Origin: Nectonema munidae
Lineage: Eukaryota > Nematomorpha > Nectonematoida > Nectonematidae
DNA: 64,000 bases
Reading direction: 5' to 3'
Assembly: GCA_030549495.1 (NCBI GenBank)
Contig: JAUIRK010000446.1
Span: forward strand, 1-64,000
Position numbers and translations under genes: made by a program
Part shown: positions 34,701-45,633 of the stretch, one piece after another
Position numbering within the stretch: the stretch's first letter is position 1
Layout: the number at the start of each line of letters is the position of its first letter
The notes under the pieces: generated by a model
What the model saw: only the letters and a program-made list of their open reading frames with translations
What the model was told of the DNA's origin: nothing
Databases searched by the model: none

Positions 34701-36838
34701 AAGCGATTTTGCGTCTTTTACAGCATAAAAAGCACACGGCTAAATCGACTAAAATCAGACTCCTCAAAGTAAGATGTGGCAAAAGGGAGTAAAAGCCAGC
34801 GCAAATCTTTCCAGAGTAGTAGATCTAATGCAGTTCTTCATTCATTTACATTTTCTGGTGTGCTCCAAGTTGTAACTTCGTCCTCTCTTCAAAGTTTCAA
34901 CCAGAAGAGCGTATGTTTCCCGTTAAATGTCTTCCTTGCAAGAAAAGAGAGTCGAGATATTTCTTGATTTGTTCAAGAAATTTACCTTACCAAATAGTTC
35001 GGACAAGTAGATGTTACTCCTTGCATCAACAGATTTCTGTCCAAGTTCTGTTCTACTCAACAAAAAGATAACACTGTCCCAAAGTACTACAAAATAATGT
35101 AGTCAATTACCTGCAGTCAGTCTGGAAGCGTTTTTTTAGTTTTCATTTCACAAGGAGATCATGCAAAGTAGACTTTTTTATTTTACTCCCTTCTGGGGTG
35201 AACCAATAATCAGGATATTTGACAGAATTTGGCCTGCATTTTTCTTCGCTTCAGTACTCATACTTATCGAAAAAAAATTAAAAACAAGAGATTAGTCTCA
35301 AGCGATTTCGTATATTACATTTTCAGGGGTGAATACAGAGTGAGTTGAAAGTATACAGTAAAAGATAAATATACCTAAATGCAAGATTAAACTAAACTAA
35401 ATCATGATATGATATACAAAATATCCGAAGCATTATTATATTTTGATGTAATGAGCTAGACTAAGTTAATATTTTAATTTAAAATTTTATTATTTACAAA
35501 GTACTCCATATATATTTTGTGGGTCCTGAATCCTATGAGGCCCTTCATAACAAAAAGAGATTATCTCGTTATTAGAAAAGCGTTGTTATTGAAGAAATAA
35601 ATGAATGAATGACGACCTCAGACTACTAAAATTTATAATAAAATTTCCGTATTTTGGATATTGAGCGAATAAAAAATATCCGTATGAAGAAGTTTTTTCG
35701 TCATGAATTGAAAACTTTAAATCTAATTTTTTTTATAGAAAATTTAATATTTACTTAAAATTATTTATTTACTATGGATATACAGCCTTATACGACTCAA
35801 CAAACACTGATTATACATTTTAGAATCATCATGTTTTTAATCATTTTAATGATTTGGATCGAAATGTAATAAGCTTTTTTGATTATAAATATGTAGCATT
35901 GTTATGAAAAAAATTGGTTTCTCCTGTAAATTTACATTCTTAAAAAGCATGGTTTGTTTTTGGATGACCTACTAAACAAAGAACAATTTCTTATATTATA
36001 ATTACTATTTACATCTCTAAATTCAAAACCTTTATCAATAAAAAGCCCTTTAAAAATTTGCTGGGAGTGAGGAATTGGTAGAACACCTTCATAAATAAAT
36101 ACCAATACACTAAATCCTTTATCGAAAAAATCAATTAACGTCTAGCGGATATTTATCGATAAATACAGCTTTATTCTCCACTCCAATGCCTTCAACTATC
36201 CATATCCGCTAAATGATTCATATCATTTTCCGAGATTCCTACTGGCTAAATGATTAATACATGTACAAAGATACATCAGGCACTCTGATTATTTGGGCTG
36301 ACAGTTTCTTGAAGGATTTTCAGTAGCGGGATATTTGGTCGAATCACCTACTTATGGACGAAAAATTGATCAAGTGGACTTTTTGTCAAATGATGAAACG
36401 TGTTAATTATTTTGTAAGTCACTAATTAACAAGCTATCTAATCAAATTACTACGTCAAAAAAAACAGACAAATCAAAAAACAATCTCAAATAACTATTGG
36501 ACATTAGAAAAACTATGATACTTAAACGTTGTTGCATATAATTTGTAAATATTTTAAGGAAATTTAAACAAATCATATAATTTAAAATGATTTTTTTATT
36601 TTGTAAATGTCCGATCGACAAAATAGCTATTAATACAAAGTCTTTCGATTAATTGTTAGTAAACAAAAAGTCTGCTCGACACGATCTTTGTCGAAGAAAA
36701 GCTTTTCAACTAACTATACCAAATTATCATTCTTTTTATGGATCTATACCGTCTCAAAAATGACATAAAACAAGGTAGAGATATCCTCATATATATAAAA
36801 TTAATTTTCGACATTCTAAAATTTATAGGATAAGAAAT
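34701..36838. other. No gene seen
   Basis: Mostly AT-rich. The somewhat GC-richer stretch 34,700-34,970 has an open frame (34,776-34,967) rich in Ser and Gln without family signature. Confidence 0.4.
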
Positions 36839-37095
36839 TTAAAGATAACAAGATTTTACTGGAAGTTCAGATTCAGCAATGTCAACTTCTTTCCAACCAA
36901 TATCTGGTGTGTTATATTTCATACGATGGATTTTGTGAATAAGAAAGATAACGGTGATAAAGTTGATTGCAAAGAACAAAATAACATTAATATTTGAAAC
37001 CAAAAAACGTCTAAAAAAAATATCGCCTAAATTTTTAAATTAAACTTGAAAAAAATTATTTACCTAATCATACTAACACTTGAACAAGGAATCAT
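36839..37095 (-). CDS. Putative two-exon gene for a 67-aa single-pass membrane protein
   Basis: Exon 1 37,095-37,064 (ATG to a GTAAAT donor), 53-bp intron, exon 2 37,010-36,839 (after TTTTTTTTAG) to TAA; phases agree (204 bp). Residues about 11-36 form one hydrophobic span, flanked by Arg-Arg before and Lys-Ile-His-Arg after, then an acidic tail with Ile-Gly-Trp-Lys-Glu-Val-Asp-Ile-Ala-Glu. By the positive-inside rule the tail probably faces the cytosol. An in-frame TAA precedes the ATG, and a good acceptor (TTTTTTATTTTAG) ends 23 nt before it. The gene starts 180 bp after the WDR45 stop on the same strand. Family not recognised. It could also be the last two exons of a longer gene. Confidence 0.45.
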
Positions 37096-37191
37096 AAATA
37101 AAATTTAGGCGAAAAACACTAAAATAAAAAAGATGTAAAAGTAATCTGTTAGATCAGATAATGTTGACAATAAAAAATAAATTTTTATATA

Positions 37192-37197
37192 TTTATT
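37192..37197 (-). promoter_or_regulatory. Likely poly(A) signal of WDR45
   Basis: AATAAA on the minus strand, 79 bp after the WDR45 stop. Confidence 0.5.
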
Positions 37198-37275
37198 CAA
37201 TAAAATATACAATATATTAGTTTGAACTTCCAAGTCAAATAACAAATTAAAAATAAATGCCAATAGATATGTGTA

Positions 37276-38319
37276 CTAAAAACAGACGTCTAAAAAATAA
37301 TGTAAAGACTTTCTGATACAATTTCCATAAGTGTTGAAGCAGTATTTGTGAAAAGTTCCATCAAGACATAAAGCGTATATGATATTTGTTGAAGTATTAC
37401 AAAAAGCTGAAACACACAGCTTTTCTGTTGTGACCTTGAATGTGGCAGAACTTGAAGAAGATCTCGGAGAAAAAATATATGAAGATAAATGAGAAAGCAT
37501 GCCTTTCTTAGAGTTTTCATTATCATGAATTAAAAATATATGAACAGTGCCTTTGTCACTCGAAGAAGATAAAAAGGAAGAATATTTGTTAAAACACAGA
37601 GAATAAATGGTTGCTGAGTCTAAACCACGACGAAATTCTCTTACAAGAGCTTTAGTAGTTACATTCCATAATCTAATGAGGGTTCCTTTAGTTGAAGATG
37701 TAGCAAGCAATTTTGCATTGTTGTCAAGTGCTAAACACGAGATTTCATTTTCATGAGCAGCTATCTGAACTGAAATCGAATGAAAAGTTATGTTTACCGA
37801 ACTTTCAGGCAAGTTAAAAATTCGAACATTGCCTATTGTACCCATAGGATAAGCCAAAACCTCTTGGTTATTGTTTAAAACAACGGCCATTGCCCCATAT
37901 TTATTGTCAATTTCAAAAGAAAATAATTCTACCGGATCATGAGGAAAACTGAAAACTTTTATTTGTTTAGAGGTAATGATAATTACTTTTTTTATATTCA
38001 TATGTAAGTTCAAGATTGGTAAGGATAATAATATTTGCATACAGAATTTTTTTTGACTCTCGTCCCAAACCATGACAGCATTATTTGGAAACTTTAGCGT
38101 ACCACTACCACCACTTACCATTCCAATAATATTACTAGATTCTAGAATTTTTGCTAAAGATATACTTCCACATATTGATTTTGATAAATGAAAAACTTGC
38201 GCAAATGGCGAAACAGAAAACAAACGGATACCCGTTGTTAATGAAACGACTACCAACGATGCATCTTGATTAAAAGAGACATTATTAACTATTTCATCAT
38301 CTATAAGATTATTTTTCAT
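37276..38319 (-). CDS. WDR45: WD-repeat PROPPIN WDR45 (WIPI4), intronless
   Basis: One open frame of 347 codons, close to the roughly 360 of vertebrate WDR45. It covers the seven-bladed propeller from Val-Ser-Phe-Asn-Gln-Asp (residue 14) to the C-terminal Asp-Gly-Thr-Phe-His-Lys-Tyr and Leu-Asp-Val-Cys. The PI3P-binding Phe-Arg-Arg-Gly motif (219-222) is intact, followed by Asp-Ser-Ala-Thr-Ile-Tyr-Ser and Ser-Asp-Lys-Gly-Thr-Val-His-Ile-Phe, which mark WIPI4 rather than WIPI1/2. The family binds ATG2 and phosphoinositides at phagophore-ER contacts in autophagy. No intron, unlike the other genes here, so it may descend from a retrocopy; the frame is clean, arguing that it works. Confidence 0.9.
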   Translation of the reverse strand: MKNNLIDDEIVNNVSFNQDASLVVVSLTTGIRLFSVSPFAQVFHLSKSICGSISLAKILESSNIIGMVSGGSGTLKFPNNAVMVWDESQKKFCMQILLSLPILNLHMNIKKVIIITSKQIKVFSFPHDPVELFSFEIDNKYGAMAVVLNNNQEVLAYPMGTIGNVRIFNLPESSVNITFHSISVQIAAHENEISCLALDNNAKLLATSSTKGTLIRLWNVTTKALVREFRRGLDSATIYSLCFNKYSSFLSSSSDKGTVHIFLIHDNENSKKGMLSHLSSYIFSPRSSSSSATFKVTTEKLCVSAFCNTSTNIIYALCLDGTFHKYCFNTYGNCIRKSLHYFLDVCF

Positions 38320-40410
38320 AGAAATTTTAGGAATATAAATATTTACTTAAGTGAAAGTCTAGTAATAAAAAAATATTAGAATAGGAGTAAAAAATTATTA
38401 ATTACAGGTAAATTTAAAAGATGGTAAAGATATTAATAAAAAATATTTCGGAAAGTTATAAATACTATTGTACTATTTATTATGGAGTATGATTTGTAAA
38501 ATAATTCTCCATTTGAAAATTAGAATAAAATAAATATTGAAAAAATATTTAAAAAATGGACAAAAGGTTTTCGTTGAATTTCTTATCAATTCATTGAGAT
38601 TTAGAATACAAGTTAAATACAAAAGATGATGAATGGTACAAAGTTTTTTTAACTTTAGAATTGTCTGTTGAAAAAAAGAACTAATATTGTCTATTTTAAT
38701 GGAGAGCTTGAAAATAACGTCCAAATACAAATTATTGATCTACGTATAACACATTAAAATGTAGAAAAAAAAAATAAAGAAGATTATGGTAACTCAATAA
38801 AAAAAGAATAAGCCTAAAAAAATGTTGATCATGTAAAAATTGAAATTCGAAGATTAAACAAGGAAAAGTTTTAGTATTTGACTAATTTGGTTGAAGATGT
38901 CAAAAAAAAAGAACTTTTCTTAGTCAAATCAGAAAAAAAGAAGAGGTGAAGGAAATGAAATGTGAAAATTTCAAGAAAAAAGCGTGCAAAATAGTGAAAT
39001 GAAGTATTTAGACTTTGGATAAAAATGCAAGAAGAATGAAAAAGAAATCACACGCAAAATAGAGAAGATGTAGTCGATCAAGAATGAAAAGAAGAGAGAA
39101 AACATGAAAGTCCAAGTAGAAAGGAAGGAAAACAAGTAGTTGCAGAGGCAAATTCACTTAGAATAAAGAAAGAGGTTATAAAAATAAATATGTAATATAC
39201 GGTGTGACTTTTTACTCTATCTCTTAATCTTTGCATCAATTTACTGCAGTTTGAATGAGTTTGAGTAAAAATTCAGATCCTGTAATATATGATGCGTTTT
39301 GTCCTTTTCCAGTTCTCTTTTATCCTTTTAATATTCTATTTGCCTTTTTGTATTCTATTTTGTCTTTTGAAATTCTTTTGCCTATTTTGTCGTCTATTTT
39401 AAAAAGGTTAAGGAAACAGAATTGCTAAAAACCAATTAGAATTACAAAAAAACAAAATATAACGGCAAAAAGACTAAATAAAATTGCAAAAATACAAAAT
39501 AGATTTAAAAATATTATAAATGTGAACAGTGGTTACGATATACTTACTCGGGAAACTTCCATTTAAAAAAAAGTTAATGCACTTATACACTGTACACCAA
39601 GATTGGTGTGGAAAACAACTGGTTTTCAACTTTTTTTAAATATGTGTCATTTGTAGTAGAGTAATTATTTATCAAGTGTGTATGTGTGAACGTGATCGTT
39701 TTAAATATGTAATAAATAATGTTTGCAATAAATGCCAATCTATTAGACTACTCTAACTTGTATGTGAGTGTCTATTAATTTAGCTTATAATTTGCATCCT
39801 AGATGAAGAGTATTGCCGGAATTAAGAGGGAAAATTGCTATTATATATGTATACATTCATTCGAAAAAGTGGCTGATATACGGTTTAGTTGGCTGACCAG
39901 TTTAACGAGAATATTTTACATAAAATTCGATATCTAGACGTCAAGGTATTTTGAAAAAGCAGGTTTAAAGAGATTATCAGTTATATAAGGTACCGGTTTA
40001 GAAAAGTTTAACTGTATATAGTTTTGAACGCATAACACACACACATATATAATTTTTTTAATAAGTATTGTTCAATTTTAAGAAAATGTTTATCTATTTT
40101 TTGATTGATGATAAATCTAATTTTATATAAAATGTATGGTTTTATGCTAAATCGGCCATGCTGGTTTCATTTCTGGAATCAAATTTACATTTAGGATTTG
40201 AAAATATCTCTAAGTATCAATCAAATTTTTCGGTTTATTTTTAAAAACTGTCTCTAAAAATATTTATTCAAATAAATAAAAGTTTTTATACCAAATTGAC
40301 AAACACAGGTAAATTTGTTGTTTTTGCTTCTTTTAAAAATGGCGAATATATTTTACTTTTTGTGAAATATCAACAAACAGTTCTTTATATTATAATCCAA
40401 AACGTGCATG
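38320..40410. other. No gene; purine-rich tract and an old inverted repeat
   Basis: 38,760-39,190 is strikingly A/G-rich on the plus strand, and 38,825-38,945 could encode a broken coiled-coil fragment with many Lys and Glu. At 39,300-39,520 a T-rich tract (TTTTTGTATTCTATTTTGTC) is followed by its loose inverted counterpart (CAAAAATACAAAATAG). No family recognised for either. Confidence 0.4.
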
Positions 40411-40749
40411 TCACAATGATGCTCCAAACACTAAATGCGAAGACATTACCCTAATTAATAATCTAAAATATGAAGTAACTCTTGCAGACTCCAACAAAAA
40501 CGAATAACTTTTTCTTTCTCACCATCCACATACTCAACCATACCACCCATGCACAAGTCTCCACTATAACCAAACCTAGCTATCCAATAACCTTCAGGAT
40601 AAACAAAAATCGTCTCTTCCTAAGCCTAAGAAATCCCTAAATAGCGAGCTTACTCTAAGAATATTCTCCTTACTTCCTTTGACTCTAAAGCCGAAAAGCT
40701 GCCTTCTGACAAAAAATAGTCAAAAACCTAGAAACAAATAAGTATACAC

Positions 40750-41250
40750 ATACCATCTCTAATACACGATCCTCAAATAGTGGCACTATATACTTTCAAT
40801 TTTCATAACCAGAAAAGAAAGCACTAGCGCATTAAACACTTCACAATAACGGAATTAAATCCGAAGGTTTACACATCCTTAAACCCCATTTCCTACTCAG
40901 AAGCATACCGATATCCGCACCACTTTTTTCGCCCTATGCAACCATTTCTGAGGAAAACCTAGACTTAAAAATATTGACACCCTTAATACAGTACGCAATA
41001 CTGGTAATACAGGAACCCTCTTTTATACTGCTATCCTAGAACCCAGTAAATACCTATTTAAATCTCCTAAGCTAATACTCGACCATCACATTCTGACTCT
41101 AACCTTAGCAAAACCATTACATCGCAAATGTCAGAAATGTCTAAAACACAACAACTCAACGAATAAATCTAAAGCTGCATCAACCAATTGTAATCACTGC
41201 GGCAATCGAGGCTACTCTATATCAGAGTGCATTTTCAAAAACGATTCCAC
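40750..41250 (+). pseudogene. Decayed non-LTR-type ORF1 fragment with zinc knuckle
   Basis: From about 41,040 to 41,240 the plus strand reads Lys-Cys-Gln-Lys-Cys-Leu-Lys-His and then Cys-Asn-His-Cys-Gly-Asn-Arg-Gly-Tyr-Ser-Ile-Ser-Glu-Cys, paired CCHC-like knuckles usual for LINE ORF1 proteins. Upstream sequence is unusually C-rich with many frame breaks. The right edge is duplicated (next entry). Confidence 0.5.
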
Positions 41251-41524
41251 AAATACTTTTATCCTTTTTATGCACGAGTTTTAAATTATGGTTAAATTTT
41301 ATCAATGTTTATATGGAGCGGGTGGTTTCAGATAGTCTCTATATCATGCATAAATCTGAATAAAATCGAGGCTACTCTATATCAGAGTGCATTTTCAAAA
41401 ACGATTCCACAAATACTTTTATCCTTTTTATGCACGAGTTTTAAATTATGGTTAAATTTTATGAATGTTTATATGGAGCGGGTGGCTTCAGATAGTCTTT
41501 ATATCATGCATAAATCTGAATATT
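41205..41524. repeat. Recent 160-bp tandem duplication
   Basis: 41,205-41,364 and 41,365-41,524 are the same sequence with only about three differences visible. The first copy starts inside the zinc-knuckle remnant, so the duplication is younger than that element's decay. It creates the open frame at 41,305-41,631. Confidence 0.92.
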
Positions 41525-41639
41525 ACAATATTAATATTTGCATAAAAACGATTGCTCACACTTACTTAAAGGACATTAATTTCAAATTTATAATAATGGA
41601 GAATTCAGATAGACAACAGCCAGGTTTGTAACAAAATAT

Positions 41640-42736
41640 ATTTCTTTAAGAAGTATTTATATTTTTTCCCATTTTTATTTTTTATCTTTACTTTCAATCC
41701 CAAAATGATATGAATTCATATTTCATAAGAAGAAATGATTATAAATATGGATCTCGCTTCAAATGATTACATTTACTTATTAGGTTATTTAATTAAAACG
41801 AATATATTTCCCCTCCACCAATAATTATTAATTCCCTTGATTCTATATTATGCTATTTTAAAAGTCTTGCTTGGCTTTTTGAGCATTCTTTTCACATTAT
41901 TTTTCTTATCCTAGTATTTTTTTAGATTCAGAAAATTATTTTACGACTTCGACTACACTTATTTATAATTTTTTTTAAGACTAATGCCTCCGTCCAATGT
42001 TAGGGAGTCAAAAGCATTCGATTCGGAGATTTTAAAGAGGTCGGAGACGCTATCTAATAAAATTTAAGTGTCCGAGTCGATTTTTTAAGTATTTTAAATA
42101 TAGGAAAGAATAGTTTATTTTTGCGAGCATATGAAATATCGCTTCTTTAGTCGGAAGCGAACGGTTATCGTTGAATTTATAAGTTATTTGCAGTCACGGG
42201 ATTTTTTAAATAGCTGGATTCAGATTTTTGGAACTAGTCCGTATCAGAGCCCATTATTTTCGCTCCGACTCAGCCCTACATCTTCCTATTTATAATTAAG
42301 CGACGTTGACTTCAAAATTTTATAATTATGAAACATAAATTTTGTGTTTCAGATATTATAAGTCTACAACTTAAAAATATGTAAAATTACTCTAGAAACA
42401 TCAGTTATGAATTATTGACTCACTAGTTAGTTTTCAATGTAATGTTTTAAGTGTGATTATAGAGAGTCATTAAAAGATATCCACAATCTTACACTCTTCT
42501 ATTTTATGTTCCAACGCCAAATATTTCTTCAACATAATTTATTAAAATTTTTTATTGATTTGCACTTGTAGTTTAATATTTTACTTTCATTGCCTTAAAA
42601 AATGTTTTCAATTTATTGTCTATAAACGTTTTATCTAATCCAAAACAATAGCCTTTAAAAACTCAATTTATCGTAAATTAATTTTTCAAAATTTCCTTTT
42701 TGTCCATTATCTTGTTTTATATATACTACTCTCAAG
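41640..42736. other. No gene; worn hAT-like ends
   Basis: 41,990-42,290 has scattered TCGGAG and CTCCGACTCAGCCCTA motifs in opposite orientations, the look of a decayed hAT MITE. Nothing else recognised. Confidence 0.35.
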
Positions 42737-42969
42737 CAGTGGCGTGGCTAGTACGGGGCTTAAGGTGCAGTGCCCCTCTATCTTCGCTATTAAAATCTAT
42801 CTTCATTGATGAAGTGTTGAATTTTTTTCTCAAAAATCCTAAAAGCTTCAAATTTATTAATAAAAATTTTGTTGACTCTTTGCCTCCTGAGAGATTTGAG
42901 ATTTTTATTTTTTGTTAAAAAATCTGCCCTTTTGTGCCACTCCATTTTTTATTTTTCGCTAAGCCACTG
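42737..42969. mobile_element. 233-bp hAT MITE with perfect target duplication
   Basis: Ends CAGTGGCGTGGCTAG and (inward from the right) CAGTGGCTTAGCG. The 8-bp flanks CTCTCAAG at 42,729-42,736 and 42,970-42,977 are identical. The short open frame inside (Glu-Val-Leu-Asn-Phe-Phe) is not recognised. Confidence 0.93.
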
Positions 42970-43289
42970 CTCTCAAGGAGATGATTTCTTTCTCTGGCAA
43001 CTTATTTCCTCTCTCGATTGATCTGAATCAATTTGTCTATATTTAATAAGTTATTATATTATGAGTTCTCATCATCTCCATGGAAGATAAATTTTTTCCT
43101 TTGATGAGCTTGACTGAACAAATTAGATGAAATAAATATTATCCTTTGAAAGAAAAGACGTTAACAAGTGCATAAACAAACTGCCATAAACCTATCCTCA
43201 TATATTTCAATAACAAAAAATTTTCTATAGATGTGTTCATTTTTACGTATTCTGTTCGCATAACTGTTTCAATTACTTTTCACTGTCAA

Positions 43290-43755
43290 TTAACACTAGA
43301 AAAGCCATGGAGTCGCATAGATAGAGCCCCTGACTTTTTGAGAAGCTTTTTTAATTAGAAAGATTTTCAAAGCGAAATGTTTCAGACATTAAATATTTTT
43401 GAGCTAACTATTTCATGAATTTAAATAATTCAATTCTTTACCTCGATGGTCCACGCGGATTTTAAAAGACCCTTGAGATCATGTCTGAAAAACAAATACC
43501 CTTAGATTTGTGTTGCTTATAATACATAAAATATTTATTTTTTTTCTAGGTAGAATAAACTTTTGCTTCTATTTTATTACTAACTTTTAAGATTATTTAT
43601 ATTTTGTCTTTGTTGCCGCCTTTTTAAATATATAAAAATACATTGTGAAAGAATCACACTATTTGTCTTCAAAGATCTTAATTCTCAAAGCGTTAAAGTA
43701 AGTTTATTTCAAATTACTTAAAGTCGTTTGCTTTTTCTTGGATCTAATGGGTTAA
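43290..43755. mobile_element. 466-bp piggyBac-type element
   Basis: TTAA at 43,290-43,293 and 43,752-43,755. The left arm TTAACACTAGAAAAGCCATG matches the 22,162 element; the right arm read inward is TTAACCCATTAGATCC, like the ends of the 138-bp MITEs. Either one element with unlike arms or two ends of different elements. Confidence 0.55.
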
Positions 43756-44041
43756 TCTTCAAAATAATTTTTGGGTGAAACATATCATTATTTACTAGCC
43801 TATCGAACTAATGGACTATTTTTGATATACAGCAATGCTTTTTTGAATAGAAAAGAAGTTGAATAGTTTGAAAACGAAGGAAGTGACCACTAAAGAAATG
43901 CTTTCCCAACTACACTCTCTACGAATGTACTATTGTAATGAACAAACAGGTATTCCCAATATTTCATTATTTATTTTTTGATTAGTCGAAAGGATAAAAG
44001 GGTAGGTTATTTATTTAAAATAATTATTAGGGTAATATACA

Positions 44042-45090
44042 CTAGTGATGTATTGATTAGATTGACATGTGTATTGGTGTCGGCTTAATCGTCTTTTTTT
44101 TTGTTTGATCGGTATCGACAAATTTTTATTGTTCACTGATTTTATCAGCTGAAACAATATGCTAATTAAAGTTTATACTACAGCTATGGAGAGTAAAATA
44201 TTTTTACTTAATCTGATTTTAAAATCCATGACTGTGACTACAACAGTCGCAAAGATTTACAGCTTTGCAAAAATGATTCTTTTGAACCAACTTTTAGACT
44301 TTATATCTCGAAAACCACATGACTTATGAAGTTAAGATAAATAAGAAAGAACCTTTGTATTTTATGCATAGCGCTTTATACATATAACATTTTAATGAAA
44401 GCTCCCTTTGCTTAACTTAATAAGCTTAACTTAATTTATAAATAAAGTTAGGGAAAGTTCAAAAATAAGTCAGTCAATTATCTTTCATTTTTGACCCCTC
44501 TTCTCAACCTTTGAATATCTATATTTCTAATTTATAACATAGTATGGTTTAGTAATTAGTTGATGTTTAGTTGTGGTGGACAAGTTTATTCTCTTAGAAG
44601 AAACAAATTAGAAAGAACTACGGGAGAAAAACTCTTGTTTTAACATTAAAATTTAATATCTAATTTAACGCATTGAAGTTTTTTATTTTTTTTATAAAGG
44701 TTATACTTTAATAGAGACTTTTATTATAATGTTTAAATTAAAAGAAAATAATTTAAGAATTCATATAAAGAATCGGTTAAGCATCTGTATACGCATGTTA
44801 AAATGTTATCGGAATCGGCATCGTGGAAAAATTGAGATCTCTGCAACTCTAAAAACTTTGCTATAGTCAAAATTATTGGTACATTAGGAAAACTTCAACC
44901 AGTTGTAAAGTTTGAAGGAATAGAATAGCTACAAAAGGAAAATACAAGCGAAAATAAGACAAACAATTTTTTAACATGTTAACCACCACAGTCTACAAAT
45001 GGCGGCTTTTTATCATTGCTTTTTAATGCAAATATTCTGCGTTACATTAGATATGGCCGGATTTTTGTGATTGTCATTCTGACTAATTTC
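44042..45090. repeat. Repeat sharing two blocks with the 57-kb piggyBac tail
   Basis: Block A (44,219-44,335) matches 57,236-57,335 (ACTACAACAGT, TTTGCAAAAATGATTC, GACTTTATATCTCGA). Block B (44,990-45,060) matches 57,540-57,600 (GCTTTTTAATGCAAATATTC, TTACATTAGATAT). Between them lie hAT-like ATCGGTATCG and ATCGGAATCGGCATCG motifs at 44,110 and 44,810, so a hAT MITE may have split this copy. Non-coding. Confidence 0.5.
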
Positions 45091-45487
45091 CCTTAAAATT
45101 TTTCCCATTGCAAGCTTGACTTTATTTATTATGAAATACGCATTATAAATATTTTAGTGTATTTAGATAAACAATTCTGATTTAAAGATCTTTAAAGGCT
45201 TAGGCATAAATTTAACCTGATAAAAGATGGGAAATGATTGACCTTTTTATTTCAAAATTCAATTTATGCGAATATTCGTCAATTTGCGAGGTTTGCTGTA
45301 TATTTTATTTTCACTATTCCTAACTCATTAGTTGATTTGATTGATATCATCAGATTATATTTTTATTTGAACAAGAAGAACATGTATCTGAAATTGATCG
45401 CTATGTTACGAATGTTCTCATTAGATAAAAATAAAAATGACTTAAATCATAGATCTTATAATTTTTGTCAAAAATAATTACAACAAA

Positions 45488-45613
45488 ATGGATGATTTTT
45501 TGAAAATCAAACTTTTCTCTTTTCTAGATCAAATAGTTGAAAATTTCTCTGACCAAAGTCAAAATCTACTACTTACAAAAGATAATAATGCTCTTCCTGA
45601 AAAATTTGAATAA
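45488..45613 (+). CDS. 41-aa upstream ORF before ZCCHC4
   Basis: ATG at 45,488 to TAA at 45,613, ending 20 nt before the ZCCHC4 ATG. The peptide is Met-Asp-Asp-Phe-Leu-Lys-Ile with an amphipathic start. Inside it, CTTTTCTCTTTTCTAG (to about 45,527) is a strong splice acceptor, so the ORF may be chance and the real 5' UTR may start there. Function unknown. Confidence 0.25.
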   Translation: MDDFLKIKLFSFLDQIVENFSDQSQNLLLTKDNNALPEKFE

Positions 45614-45633
45614 GCCGTCCCCAAATTTTCTTA

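Noticed and set aside
39300-39520. Inverted T-rich/A-rich arms as a transposon
   Set aside because: Match is loose and carried by low-complexity words; no ends or target duplication.
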